Below, piece by piece: positions 22,276-34,252 of a stretch of DNA of 64,000 nt. The translations under genes and the position numbers were made by a program. Every line of letters begins with the position of its first letter. Position 1 is the stretch's first letter. A model generated the notes under the pieces. That model worked only from the letters and a program-made list of their open reading frames with translations, was not told the origin of the DNA and did not search any database. Source of the DNA: Nemophila menziesii. Its lineage: Eukaryota; Streptophyta; Magnoliopsida; Boraginales; Hydrophyllaceae. The stretch covers positions 3,286,001 to 3,350,000 of the forward strand of contig JARWIR010000031.1 in the NCBI GenBank assembly GCA_029959085.1, given 5' to 3'.

Positions 22276-22449
22276 ATGGGTGTTTTGTTTTGGCTTTTGA
22301 TTGTTGTTCACTGTATAACAGAGAGGGGAAGGGGGCTATAATGGGTTTTGTTTTGTTTAAAACCTTTTCAGTTGCCTTTGTATATACATTAAAGCCAAAT
22401 CAGTCTGACCGCCCACGTGATTGGAAAGAGAAAGTGTCTTGTTATGTTC

Positions 22450-22557
22450 AGAAGGGCTATATTGTCAATACACCCATTCGTTAGACGCTCTAACTAGTTC
22501 ATTTACACCCAGGCCTTATTTTATTAATGCTATAGTCGTGGGGCCTTATCTAATAAT
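22450..22557 (-). repeat. MULE right terminal inverted repeat (diverged)
   Basis: Partner of 16,475-16,575 (see there). It ends 'gggccttatctaataat', the complement of 'attatt..ataaggccc'. Confidence 0.55.
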
Positions 22558-22833
22558 TCCCCCTTTTCTATACACTATGTTACACCTTTAGCCGCCTCAA
22601 CATATGCATTCATAGAAACCACATAACTCTGGTTTATTCTAGCACGCATGGGCTTGATCTCTATGCACATTTTTTACACTTCGACAATTCTAATTGCATT
22701 AATAAATTCGTATTTATCCTGCATATTTTCTTTGGAAAAAGGAAGTCCTCACAGACTTGTATATATAGCACCCACGTCGATTATCTTTAATCACAAACCA
22801 ATAAAACCTTCATTTCTCAGCAAATATACTCGC

Positions 22834-24287
22834 ATGGCTACGCAAAACACACACTCTCTTCCTTTGGCGAAAGTGAAGAACAAAAACATCAAAAAATTCA
22901 ACATCTCATCACTAAATACTAAAACAATTTCATCAGGAAAATGTTGCAATAGAGTTTCCTTTTGCTGTGAAAGTGGTTTTTGAAAGGATTATTCCTTTTA
23001 AAATTTTCTAAAAGATTATTATAGAATCATGGGGTATCGAATGTCGTACCATTTTTTAGGAGATTAATGAGAATATTTTCAAAGTTACGTTGGACAATGA
23101 AGAGGAGACGGAGCGGCTCTGGTTCATTAGGCTAATGGTGGTGCAATCATTGCATGCTCTTTGGTTAAGTGGGAAGCTAACAAGGGTGTTGAAGAATTGG
23201 ACCTTATTAATTTGTTTGCTTGGGTCAGGATGCATGGAATTGCTGGGTCCAGTGTAGCAATCGCTGGGTCCAGTGTAGCACTGAAACCATAGAAGTGTTT
23301 GGTGAATTTTGTTGGGGAGCTTTGTGAAATTGACTTTCCAATAAACAATTAAGAGGAGATGAGCTATTTACATTTTTTGTGTAAAGTTTGACACTTCGGA
23401 ACCTATCAAGACTGGGGTTTACATTGAACAAAGTGAAGGAGTGTTTTGGTTTTCATTCGTGTATGAAAACCTAAGCTTTTTTAGCTACAATTGTGGAATT
23501 CTAGGTCATAAAAGGATCACTTGCATGGTGGGAATGGCTCATCCAAGGTGGACCTACGATGAGGCAAGCTATTTTATTTGGAATAGGGAGACATCTGTGA
23601 GGAGTGAGGACAAGGTGAATCATGTTATTAGAAGAAGAGATAGGTAGGCTGTTTTCGATGAAGTTATGAGTTTCTTTATGTTTAGAAGGTTTGATTATAA
23701 TAATGACGATGATAATAATAATGGTGGAAATGTGAGTGGGGGATCTGGTTTATTGGTTGGTACAATCCCAATTTTGGTGTCGACTCAAAACGCGACTCAA
23801 GGAGGAGAATAAAGTTATAAGAAAGATAGTGACTCGTCTAAAAGGAAGAGGGAAAATATGGATAATTTTGGCAATGTGGTCGCGATTCTACATTAGAGGA
23901 ATAAGTGATTGGAAATAAAGGTCAATTATTTCATGGGTTTGTGTAAGATCTTTCAAGAAGAAGTAAATGATATTGTTAAGAGCATCATAGTTAACAAAGA
24001 TGTTATAGTCGATGTGTTAGGTACGAAAGAACATAAATTTGATACTATGTATACAAAAATTAATGACAAGAACAAGAACGGTGGTAGTAGCCCTTTAAGG
24101 AAGGAGGTTCTGAAGGGTAACAAGATTACTAGAAGTGGATCGTTCGATTAGATTCAAAAGAGATGTAAACAGGTGATTTGAATTGAAGAGGAACAAGGTG
24201 ATCTGTTCGAGGTCGAGGAGGAATCTAGGAATTCACAGTCTGTCCATATTAGCCAACATGGCAAGATATTTATTTCGAGTAGAAATG
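22834..24287 (+). pseudogene. Old L1 element, ORF1 part (DUF4283 and zinc knuckle), broken
   Basis: From an ATG at 22,834 the plus strand can be followed through many stops and shifts. An N-terminal Lys/Asn-rich part leads into a DUF4283-like stretch (IFKVTLDNEEETERLWFIR, near 23,073-23,130). The plant L1 linker and knuckle follow (FSYNCGILGHKRITC, near 23,480-23,525). ORF1 proteins bind element RNA. A likely 5' UTR of the same element fills 22,560-22,833. The piece is cut at 24,287 by element E and continues at 30,502. Confidence 0.7.
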
Positions 24288-24292
24288 GTACA
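24288..24292. repeat. TSD of element E, left copy (gtaca)
   Basis: gtaca here and at 30,497-30,501, exactly flanking TGGTGTCG...GCATCA. Confidence 0.9.
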
Positions 24293-25847
24293 TGGTGTCG
24301 ACTAGGGTGTGATAAAAATATGATATGAATAAGTACAAACTCTAGCCTAGCACGGTACTGCAAGTATTACAAGACGTATGAAAGTTTTAATGATAAGAGA
24401 GTTCGTCCTACGAAAGTTAGATAGAACTTATGCAAATTATCAAGTGCAAATATATAAGCTAGAAGAAATAATACGCAAGAAATAAACGACAATAGAATTT
24501 TTATTTGATTTTTGAATATGAAAATTAAACTAATAAAGTAAAGAAAGAAAATTAAGTACGAAGAGAAGATAGCATGAGAGTTTAGCTCAAGAAACTAGCA
24601 AGTAATCCCCGCTAGCCTTGTTTATTCTAAACATGTAAGGGTGAACTATGTAGAATTGCAATACCAAGGATTCTAAATTCCTCCCTATCCCCGGAGAGCG
24701 AACTAGGGCGGCAACCTCACAATCACGAGGGGACTTAAGTAGGATGCTCCTGCGCCAATAGGGTACTAAACAAGTCTGACCTACTAATGATGATTGGTGA
24801 TTAAATTAAACCCTAATGATTATCTAGTTAGGCTAATCTTGTCACGATTATTCCGTACACTAGATGTTTATGTGGTGTTTCAATAATTAGACACCCCTTC
24901 TGGGTGACCATCTAACTACTATTAATGTAATCCTATACGTTGCGCACCGCAAGAAAAACATACAATAAATCAAAGCACATAAAGCAGAGAATAAAACATG
25001 AATTCAATTTAAATAAGATGGTATCCCAAATTAGATAGATGTAAAACAAGAACTAGGGCTCATACATATATGCTAAATCTTAAGCTAAAAGTAAATTAGT
25101 TCATACTAAATAAATAAGAGAAAACAATTACAAATTTGAAGACTTGTGAAGACATGATATGGTGTTCAGCTCCTTCCAGACTTTTCTTCTCTTGTTGTAA
25201 GCTTCCTCTTGGCTTAAGGATTCACCAAGGATGTGTTTCTTCAGATTAAAGGGTGTATTTATAGGGTATAGGAAGACCTAATTCGTTTTCTTGGAGTGGA
25301 AGAAAAGTAATTTGGACTCCTAGCCCAACTCAAATTCGCAACCCTAAAATATAGAAAAGGTAATAATCTGCCGCTGTTTTGTTTTGACCATAACGTCTTC
25401 GTTTAAACTCCGATTGACGCATTCCATATGTCGAAACTGGTCATCTCGGAAAGATCTATAACTTTGATTCAGACCATTCTTCCAAATCTTTAGCCAAGCA
25501 TGAGTTATGATCACTTTTATGTTCGTAGCTGCTGGAATTCAGATTTATTTGGCAACTTTATCTTTTCCTTTTTCATATTTCTTTCCTTTATCTCCGATTT
25601 CCATGTTTATCTTCTTTCCCTTATCTTTTATAATTGACTTGACATATAATTAATTATCATATATCTTTAAAGCTTCATAATTAACAAACAATTAAACCCA
25701 ATATGCTCTAAAAATAATAAATCATCAAATCAAGACAATAAATAGGAAAGTGTACTAAATCATGTAAAACTAAACCTATATCCTAATAAATACACCTAAA
25801 ATGATGTCTCCAACTAGTATTAAATCATCACAAATAGGGAGACATGA
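24293..25847 (-). repeat. Element E 3' LTR
   Basis: Starts TGGTGTCGACTAGGGTGTG and ends gggagacatga on the plus strand. It shares the conserved block (24,690-24,930) with all LTRs here. Next to it at 25,848 is the complement of the polypurine tract (agaccccaactc). Confidence 0.9.
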
Positions 25848-27330
25848 AGACCCCAACTCAAAGTTGTATCGTCCTGATACACTAAAAATAAAGAACAGTA
25901 GGGTAGTCAAGTAATAAACAGAGAAGAAGAAGTAGGAAGAGCGTAAGAATAGAACACAATAAATGATCCTAGAGCATAATATCTATAAAGTATCATGCAG
26001 TAATTCACACATATGCTTAATATACACATAATCAACAATCCATAAATTCAATTCTAGATCAATTTCGCAATGCCAGAAGGAGAGGTCTCAACTCAGTTCA
26101 TGTTAATGGCTATAGGTTGTTCATAGGTCCTAATATAGCATCCAATGGTCCACTTACCTACAACCTAATAACTCAATTGTTTCTCCACCAGGTAGCTAGA
26201 AATCCTAAGGTCTTTATGGTTATAACGTGTCTTAGGAACGGTGTGGTATATTTGGATAATAAAAAGTGAGTTTTTGGCTCTCTCCTCACATTCTATCGAC
26301 GAAACGCCCTAGAGCTTGAGTTTTTCACTCGAAGATGTTCTTACTCAACCCAATTTTGATGCTTTAATGTGCATCCCCAATAACCCAAAATAAAAAAATT
26401 TCATGATGATATACACATTCTACTTTCCCGGTCCAAATATTATTCAATCTTTTCATATCAATTTTTTTCTTTTGTATAGGTATGACTCTTTTTTTTTTGA
26501 TGTTGAGATATCATACTATTTTTTCTCATATATTTTCTTCTTTTCAATTCATGCTTTTCATCTTTTTTTATTTACTATTACCCCGGCAAAGGGATACAAT
26601 AATAACTTTTTTGATCATCAATAATATCACAATTACAATTTCTCAAACCCAATGTTCCCTAATGATGAAACCCACCACCCCAAACTCAAGCTCTAAAAAC
26701 GACTTGTCTCAGGTTTTGCGATTCGAGTGCGGGTCATATGGATAAGTCCTAAAAACTAAGGGGTATGGCTTATAATGTGGTTAAATAAAAGGCTTAAGAA
26801 ACGCTCATAGGGGCTAAGACGGATAAATAATAATAATCAAATAAAAGGGTGATAAAGCTAAAAAGGCTTCAAGTGGTTTCAATATGAAAGAACTGTCTTA
26901 TTCACTTTTCTAACTACCGAATTTTGTTACTTTTACACTACTAGTTCATAGACAAGCAGGTTTTCAACTAATTTCAAACCTCACGTTCTACACACCAAAT
27001 AACTCTCCCTAAGTTTCAACATGACTTCTTAGCATTGCTCATTAACTTTTCTATCTTTTATTTCCTATTTTCATACATGCATACTAAACATATTTGTGAC
27101 ACCTTTCAAAAACGTACTACCTACTATCATTGCTAATTAAATCATGCTCAATAGGTACATTCAACATATTCTATGCCAATTCAAACCTAGAAATTTTAAA
27201 GTCTAAATTTTATGCAAAAACAAAAAGGAAGATGAGGACAACGAATCCCCACCCCAACTCAAAAGTGAGTCGTGTCCCCACGACTCGAAAAAGACTCAAT
27301 AAAGAATTTAAAATTAAACTAAACTAAAAT
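25848..27330 (-). other. Element E conserved 3' non-coding block
   Basis: About 1.5 kb that matches element B (42,872-44,340), A (51,370-52,854) and D (61,297-62,710) in order. Landmarks are 'cgtcctgatac', 'cgccctagagcttgagt', 'taccccggcaaaggg', 'cccaccaccccaaactcaa', 'atggcttataatgtgg' and 'gaatccccaccccaactc'. The last is followed by a hairpin at 27,267-27,286. Short ORFs inside are not shared between copies. Confidence 0.8.
27267..27286 (-). promoter_or_regulatory. Conserved hairpin with GGGA loop (element E)
   Basis: In element sense it reads GAGTCGTG-GGGA-CACGACTC: an eight-pair perfect stem closing a GGGA loop of the GNRA type. Equivalent hairpins occur at 44,304-44,323, 51,411-51,430 and 62,680-62,699. 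Function unknown. Confidence 0.7.
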
Positions 27331-27367
27331 ACCTAATGCATACAAGAAATTAAGAAGCAGAAGTAGA

Positions 27368-28824
27368 TCAGGGTACCAGGACATAAAGATCTATCATGTC
27401 AAGGAACTTCTTGAATTCTTTTTCATTGTCCTTCTTCTTGACACGTGATGGGTATGGTGGAGGAGGGTGTGTATTAGTTTCCACTGAGCTTTTTTTCTTT
27501 TCCGGTGTCTTTTCTGGGACACTCTTTGGTTCAATTACCTCTTCGACCTTATCTTCTATTGTGTCTTCAACCACTTTCTCAGGAATAGAGGTTGATTCTG
27601 GTTTTACTCTAGGCGGAGGTAATTGTTTTCCACTGCGTAATTCAACTGCATGACAAGCATCATCTGTAGGAGCAATAGTATTACTTGGGAGTTTTCCTTT
27701 TGGCCTGTTTTGAAGTCTACTCGCCATTTGTGATAGTGTATACTCGAGATTTAGTTCTCGAAGGTTGTTTTTGTTTAGCTTGTTACATTGAATGTTGAGG
27801 TGGTTCTTAATATGCTTCTTCATAAATTGGCGCTTCTTGATAAATATGGTTGATAATATGATTGCGGTCGAGTTTGATAATATGTCTCTTGATTTCCGAC
27901 CCAATTCTGATTCTGTGGGGACTGATAATTAGCGTAATTTCCTTGAGGATGATAATAACAATTCTGATAATGGTTTCTTTGATGAGATACGAAGGAAATC
28001 GAAGCTGGATTATTCATACACTTCTCCCACGAATGATTCCTTGCTCCTCAACTAGGACATGAAGGTAAAGTATGTACTAGATTTAACTGAGATATTGTTC
28101 GTGCTTGTTCTCCTAATTCCTTGAGTTGTTGGTCTAATTCTTCGAGTCTCAGAGCTTCTGAGGCTTCTTCTTGTTTTTGTGATTCACTCGGCCAACTTCT
28201 CTCGGTCTCGATAAATTTCTCCATAATAGTTTCGGCTTCTTCAGGATCTAATAATACGAAAACTTTATCTCCTAATAAATATGCTCTTGCCTTGGACTCG
28301 TTATTGAGTCCTCCATAGAACATGGTTAATGAATATTCTGGCGATGATACATGGAATGGACATCTCGCCTTCTTCTTGTTAAAACGTAGCCATGCTTCAC
28401 CAACACTTCCCCTTCTTCTTGCATAAATTGTTCAAGCTCCAACATGTCTTTTAAACTTCTATTGAATGGATAGAATCGGTCTAGGAATTTTGATTGAAGC
28501 TTGTCCCAATCTGAAATAACATCGGGGCGTTGGGACTCATACCAATCGCTTGCACCTCCGGTCAAAAAGAACTGGAACATAACATAAATCATCTGCTCCT
28601 TTGTAAAGCCTTTAATGATATAAGCGTCACAGATCTACATAAAATTTCTAAACATACCGGACCAGATCTTGTTGTGCAGCACCGCTAAATTGTCCATGAC
28701 TCGCAAATTGCGCTATCATGCCTGGACCTGGTTTAAATTTAGCGGCTTGGATTTCTGGAGTGCGGATACCTCGTGGTTGCACTCTGAATGAGATGGGAAG
28801 ATCAAGTCTCCTCAGGATTTCCAT
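27368..28824 (-). pseudogene. Element E gag (broken)
   Basis: The coding start is ATG at 28,824 (MEILRRLDLPISFRVQ). The capsid core (FFLTGGASDWYESQRPD, DRFYPFNRSLKDMLELEQF) and the following PEYSLTMFYGGL-type stretch are in different frames. The CCHC knuckle near 28,050 is damaged: a TGA replaces its second cysteine. A proline-rich and acidic tail (HAVELRSGKQLPPPRV, then EEVIEPKSVPEK) runs to 27,368. It is the homologue of element A gag, with different breaks. Confidence 0.85.
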
Positions 28825-28907
28825 CTGTAAATCTGTAAAACAAAACTAAAACCAAAAAACGTAAATTAGACCTAACTGAAATAAAAGAACAAGGACTAAC
28901 GATGTAG

Positions 28908-28926
28908 TCCCCAGCAGCGGCGCCAA
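28908..28926 (-). other. Element E primer-binding site (tRNA-Asp)
   Basis: On the minus strand it reads TGGCGCCGCTGCTGGGGA, complementary to the 3' end of tRNA-Asp(GTC) with two mismatches; this primer is typical of Athila-like elements. A five-base spacer separates it from the 5' LTR. Confidence 0.85.
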
Positions 28927-28931
28927 AAACT

Positions 28932-30496
28932 TGGTGCCGACTAGGGTGTGATAAAACTATGATATGAATAAGTGAAAAAATAGACACCCTAGGCTAGCAC
29001 GGTACTGCAAGTTACAGGACGTATGCAAGTTTTAATGATAAGAGAGTTCGTTCCTCATAGACTACGAAAGTTAGATAGAACTTATGCAAATTATCAAGTG
29101 TAAATATAAAAGCTAAAGAAATAATACGCAAGAAATAAACGACAATAGAATTTTTATTTGGTTTTTGAATATGAAAATTAAACTAATAAATTAAAGACAG
29201 AAAATTAAATACGAAGAGAAGATAGTATGAGAGTTTAGCTCGAGAAACTAGCAAGTAATCTCCGCTAACCTTGTTTATTCTAAACATGTAAGGGTGAACT
29301 ATGTAGAATTGCAATAACCAGGATTCTAAATTCCTCCCTATCCCCGGAGAGCGAACTAGGGCGGCTACCTCACAATCACGAGGGGACTTAAGTAGGATGT
29401 TCCTGCGCCACTAGGGTCGTAAGTAAGACTGACCTACTAATGATGACTGGTGATTAAATTAAACCCTAATGATTATCTAGTTAGGCTAATCTTGTCAGTA
29501 TTATTCCGTACACTAGATGTTTATTTGGTGTTTCAATAATTAGACACCCCTTCTGGGTGACCATCTAACTACTATTAAGGTAATCCTATACGTTGCGCAC
29601 CGCAAGGAAAACAGACAATAAATCAAAGCACATAAAGCAGAGAATAAAACATGAATTCAATTTAAATACGATGGTATCCTAAATTAGATAGATGTAAAAC
29701 AAGGACTAGGGTTCATACATATATGCTAAATCTCAAGCTAAAAGTAAATTAGTTCATACTAAACAAAGAAGAGAAAACAATTACAAATTTGAAGGCTTGT
29801 GAAGACATGATATGGTGTTCAGCTCCTTCCAGACTTCTTTTCTCTTGTTGTAAGCTTCCTCTTGGCTTAAGGATTCACCAAGGATGTGTTTCTTCTGATT
29901 AAAGGGTGTATTTATAGGGTATAGGAGGACCTAATTAGTTTTATTGGAGTGTAAGACAAGTAACTTGGACTTCTATCCCAACTCAAATTCGTAACCCTAA
30001 AATATAGAAAAGGTAATAATCTGTCGTTGTTTTGTTTTGGCCATAACTTCTTCGTTCAACTCCGATTGACGCGTTTCATATGTCGAAACTGATTGTCTCG
30101 GAAAGCTCTATAACTTTGATTTAGACCATTCTTCTAAATTCCTAGATAATCTTAATTATGATCACTTTTATGTTTGTAGCTGCTGGAATTCAGATTTATT
30201 TGACAACTTTATCTTTTCCTTTTTCATATTTCTTTCCTTTATCTCCAATTTCCATGTTTATCTTTTTTCCCTTATTTTTTAGAATTGACTTGGTATCTAA
30301 TTAATCACCATATATCTTTAAAGCTTCACAATTAACAAATAATTAAACTCAATATGCTCTAAAAATAATAAATCATCAAATCAAGACAAGAAATAGGAAA
30401 GTGTACTAAATCATGTAAAGATCGACCTATATCCTAATAAATACACCTAAAATTATGTCTCCAATTAAGATTAAGTTATCACAAATAGGGGCATCA
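28932..30496 (-). repeat. Element E 5' LTR
   Basis: Same length and order as the partner at 24,293. Its outer end reads ggggcatca where other copies have gggagacatca, a small terminal change. Confidence 0.9.
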
Positions 30497-30501
30497 GTAC
30501 A

Positions 30502-31020
30502 AGACACCTAAAAGGAGAATCAGGGCCAGGGAAGCAATTCTCTTGGCCTCGTAATCTGAAAAGGAAAGGCTTGATAAGCGGTGGAGATGGAAGATCGAAG
30601 TACGAGAAAATTGATCACGAATAGTTTAACCTGATAGGAAGGAGAATCAATGATTTGCAGATGTTTATTGAGGTCATGTATACTAGCTTCAGTAAGGATA
30701 AGTATTAAATGACGGGGAATGATAACATGCTTTCTAATGGAAACTATGAGACTGAGTTTTGGAACTTTGACCAGGGTGTAGTATTGTAATTGCAACAACT
30801 GTGTCAGCCATTTCGGAGACGATGAGAATAGCGACAATAGTACAGATGATAACGCAAGTACCCGTATCTTCCCATGAAGAAAATTGATTTGTCAAAAAGT
30901 TTGAAGGACATCGGCTAGTCCTCCAAGGTGGTCGGTTTCTATGGATAGCTTGCTGGTGTGGAATAGTTAGGGTGCGAGAGACCTGATGAATAGGAAAAAT
31001 TCCTATCTTTTTTTCCAATC
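30502..31020 (+). pseudogene. Old L1 element, ORF1 C-terminal part
   Basis: Immediately right of the element E duplication. The plus strand reads a Lys/Arg/Gly-rich L1 ORF1 tail (GKQFSWPRNLKRKGL, then INDLQMFIEV) with stops. It continues the piece ending at 24,287. After about 31,020 the L1 sequence stops. Confidence 0.5.
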
Positions 31021-31440
31021 AGAAATTAAAACGCCAAAAATTGACACACCCCGCCTTATGAAATAAATATATAAATTATTAAAAATATCATACGACAAAA
31101 ATAAATATCTAGCAATCATCCACGGCTATACTGCAAAACAAGGATTATTAACTCAACACTTAAACATTTTTTTTTTCAATATCCATTTTTTTCCAAAATC
31201 CATCTTTTTTTCTTGCCACATACAATTTGAGTCATGATTTATAAGAATTTAAAATATGGAATTGATTGAGTCGTAGAACTGATACCAATTGATGGAGTCA
31301 AATTGGGGATATTAGGCAATATAAACAAAAATTTGTTACAGATAGACGCTCAAACCTACCATATAATTATTTGTTTTATCATATTGGGTCTAAAATCATA
31401 ATCATATTAGTCAAATTATACCCTAAATAAATATTATATT
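31021..31440. other. Unassigned AT-rich segment inside the old L1
   Basis: It replaces most of the expected ORF2 (endonuclease and RT are absent). It contains poly(T) runs and 'gacacaccccgcc'. It may be a deletion scar with filler or a small unknown insertion. No ORF or inverted ends were seen. Confidence 0.35.
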
Positions 31441-31875
31441 CATCGAACACCTCTTCTTTTAATGTCCTTTCAGTAATGGTGTTTAGGCGGACTCATCTTT
31501 TCAAGTCAAGATTGATCGGGATGTTGATGTTTTCTTCCAAGAATGGCTTCTTCAAAAAATCAACAACTACACCACCAATGGGTTGGACAAAAAGGTTATC
31601 AAAACAAACTCTCTTATCACTGAACTTTTCAGACCTCTACATCTTTCTATACCATGCAGCGACCCCATATATGAAAAACATGATGGTATAAAAGATAAAG
31701 ATAATCCTATTTTAGTGATGATGCAGATTATATATGGCTGAATTACGCTTCTTTATCTATTGAATGGGAACTAGTAGCAACAACTTTCATTGCAGTGGCC
31801 AATAAAGGTGAAAATATTCATAAGGTTACAAGAAGATGTTTTGTTAGAAATGCTTCTGAAGGGAAATGTTGGGCC
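31441..31875 (+). pseudogene. Old L1 element, ORF2 C-terminal/RNase H part 1
   Basis: Broken reading of the L1 C-terminus (VFFQEWLLQKINN, then LVATTFIAVANKGENIHKVTR) up to the RNase H core at GKCWA. LINE-2 interrupts it at 31,875; it resumes at 39,774 with MAMRSAAGLTFKVV. The last 15 bases form the LINE-2 TSD. Confidence 0.7.
31861..31875. repeat. LINE-2 target-site duplication, left copy
   Basis: gggaaatgttgggcc, repeated without a mismatch at 39,759-39,773 directly after the poly(A) tail. Confidence 0.95.
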
Positions 31876-32053
31876 GTGAAGTGTGAATTAAAACTTTCTC
31901 TTTCTAAAAATTCTCTGCAACAAAAAAGATCGATGGCCTAAGTAAAGCTATTTTCTTCTTTCACCTTTTTTCTTCAATTTCATCTTTCCATCTCTATTGA
32001 TATTTAGATTATAACTAGTCAATTGATGTCATAATTACTAGCGCTACTATTCT

Positions 32054-34252
32054 ATGATTCTGGGTTTGAATTTAAGTATGTATTTAATGTTTTTAAATCT
32101 TATTTTTCTGTTTAATTTCGATCCGGGGCCTAGGAGGGAAATTGTTATGGGCTCTAGATTAATCACTAAATCTAAGGCTAAGAACTTATATCTTAAAACA
32201 CAAACCGTGATTGTTTGTGTTAAGTGTGGAAGGTGGGCCTTTATATGGTTAATTAATGAATGTTTGGCTATGAAGGTATTGTCTGTGGTTCAAATGGTTT
32301 TAACTTGTTCTATTGAAGCGAATGAGGTATGTTTTGATTCACATGGTTTCAATTATCTAAGGATGTTAGTATCAATGTATTGCATGTGCATGCATTGGCT
32401 CATTTGTTTTGGAAAACAATATTTGGGATATTCAAGATATAGTAGGTTTAGGCAGGCTTTATATCTGTACATCTTCTGCTATTACCCAGAATACTACTTT
32501 TGGAGATGGAAAGGTTTGGGTTATCAGATTTTATATTCTAAAACTAAGTAGGTATTGGGGCATTGGTGTTTATTTACTGATCAAAGGGGCCTAATAGCTG
32601 ATGAAGGTCTACTCAGATGGTTGAGGTTACTCCTTAATACAATCAAATGTGTTATCGTATGGTTTTTTATCACCGAATATCACATGCAAAGAAGAAGTAT
32701 CAACCTGGATCTTGTTTTATGGGATAAAGGACCCTTTAATGCCTTCAATCTTTTCAGTACAGGTTTTTTACACATGCAATCTGGTATCTGCTTTAAATCT
32801 CCTGGTGATACCTATTCAATCTCTTTTATCTATAATTTATTTGCTAGCAAAGTTATATATAAGTGCATGGCTTGTTATTGGGTTTTTCAGACGATAGCTT
32901 TGAATATTTCACTGAAAGATGGTTTCTTTAAATATGAGCTCCCCAAAAGATGTTTCTTCAAAGACCTTTTATTTTATACTATTACTAATCGGTTCTTGCA
33001 AGGCCTGATTTCCTTTATTGACTATTGTTCTTATGCTTTACCCCTGCTTATGGATTCAAAAAAGGCTTTCTTTCAAACCAAGAAATCAACTAAGCATATT
33101 TACCTTATCAGGCTACTCGATTTCAGGCGCACTATTTCTATTAATGTGGAGGATCGAAGGTTGAATTACCTTCACTTTGATCTCAAGTATTTCTGCTGCA
33201 CTATTAAATTTAATGGCTTCAGTTTTAAGGCCATTTATTCTTCTAATCTTTGTCCATTTAGTGTTAATTATCTTGAATTACTTACGAAAGACTACATTAA
33301 TGATGCTTCCTGGTATGATTTTTGGTATACCCTTGATTACTGGTATTCTCTTTTTCTTAGAAAATTTTTAGAAACAGAGCAAAAGTTGTATGATTTTATG
33401 GCTGAATTATTATTTAAGCCAAATAATACTGATATATTTTTCCCAGAAATGTTTATCACAGAGATCGTTGGCATTAAAATAATTGGCACAAAGATCGTTG
33501 GCCCTAAGACTAATGGCCTTAAATTCTTTGGCATTAAGATTGTTGTCGCTATGGTCAGTGTCGAAAATATTAATAGTGATGCTAGTAAAGGTGATTTTGG
33601 TGATGATCTCGATCCCAGACCCATAACTATCTTAAGTCTTCAAATCGATTGCTATTTGAAGTTTAATCTCTCTGTTTATCAACCTTCGTGTTACATACAA
33701 TGGCTTATCTCGCTGCTTGTTTTATTTTGTGGGTTTAAGGGATCCTTTTGTACCCTCGATTATTCTTTTTATGCTATTAAGGAGGTTTTGAGTTCACAGG
33801 CTTTTGATATTGATGAGATGTATAATGTGTTTAAAAAGGGAATTGATTATAATCTAGATAGCTATATCGAAAGGAATAAGAGGAAGAACAAAAGGAAAGT
33901 TGTGGCCGATCTTAATATAACTGATAATGAAATTGGAAGGGAGAAGGTGAATAGTTTTTGTGATAATAATAATAATGTGTTTGACTACATAAACAAACAC
34001 ACGAAAATGACAGAGGAAAACTGCCACTTGCTTCCTTTAACCAAAACTGAAAACATACTTAAACTCGAAACACTATCATTATCAACTAAAGTTTCTTCTG
34101 CTAAACCTGATATTCCGGAATTCAAGTTCATTGCAAAAATTAACTCGGAGGAGGAAACGAGTACTCGGGGGAATCTCTTGAAGAAAAAGTTTCCTAATTT
34201 CTTTTCTGAGGATGGCGGCCGATCCGTTAATGCGGCCGGGAAGAATGGATAG
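32054..34252 (+). CDS. LINE-2 ORF1, unusual protein (one in-frame TAG)
   Basis: A single frame runs from ATG 32,054 to 34,252 (about 732 codons), broken only by TAG at 32,549-32,551. The part after the stop is open for 566 codons. In DNA this AT-rich, such an open frame is not expected by chance. The protein is rich in Phe, Tyr, Trp, Cys and Leu in its first two thirds (for example WYDFWYTLDYWYSLFLRKF). It then has a short repeat (VGIKIIGTKIVGPKTNGLKF) and a basic run (RNKRKNKRK), and ends Lys/Ser-rich. I find no DUF4283 domain, CCHC knuckle or obvious RNA-recognition motif, one of which plant L1 ORF1 proteins normally have. Its position before ORF2 makes an RNA-binding partner the default guess. 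It could instead be a captured or very diverged sequence. Confidence 0.6.

Larger units (their letters stand above)
16471..22556 (+). mobile_element. Autonomous-type Mutator-like element (MULE)
   Basis: About 6.1 kb. A two-exon MuDR-type transposase gene reads rightward, an accessory ORF reads leftward and converges on it, short repeats lie inside both halves, and weakly matching inverted ends (16,475-16,575 and 22,450-22,557) flank the whole. The layout of two convergent genes resembles maize MuDR (mudrA and mudrB), although the accessory protein differs. A 9-bp TSD was not settled: 'aattctccc' (16,462) and 'aattccccc' (22,555) are similar, but the alignment of the ends does not fit them cleanly. 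Boundaries are therefore approximate. Confidence 0.75.
24293..30496 (-). mobile_element. Element E: non-autonomous Athila-like Gypsy retrotransposon
   Basis: 6.2 kb on the minus strand with LTRs 24,293-25,847 and 28,932-30,496, a perfect 5-bp TSD (gtaca) and a tRNA-Asp primer site next to the right (5') LTR. The internal region is only 3.1 kb and holds a broken gag and a long 3' non-coding block. There is no protease, RT, RNase H or integrase. It must have been mobilised by enzymes of a related element. It lies inside the ORF1 region of the old L1 element. Confidence 0.92.

Noticed and set aside
16462..22563. aattctccc / aattccccc as the MULE 9-bp TSD
   Set aside because: Using them leaves the two inverted ends out of register by about seven bases, so the pair is probably coincidental.
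26403..26745. Phe-rich plus-strand ORFs in the element E 3' block
   Set aside because: They run antisense to the element in a T-rich non-coding block and are not kept in A, B or D.
32409..32897. Shorter ORFs in other frames of LINE-2 ORF1
   Set aside because: They lie inside the much longer open frame 32,054-34,252 and show no domain.
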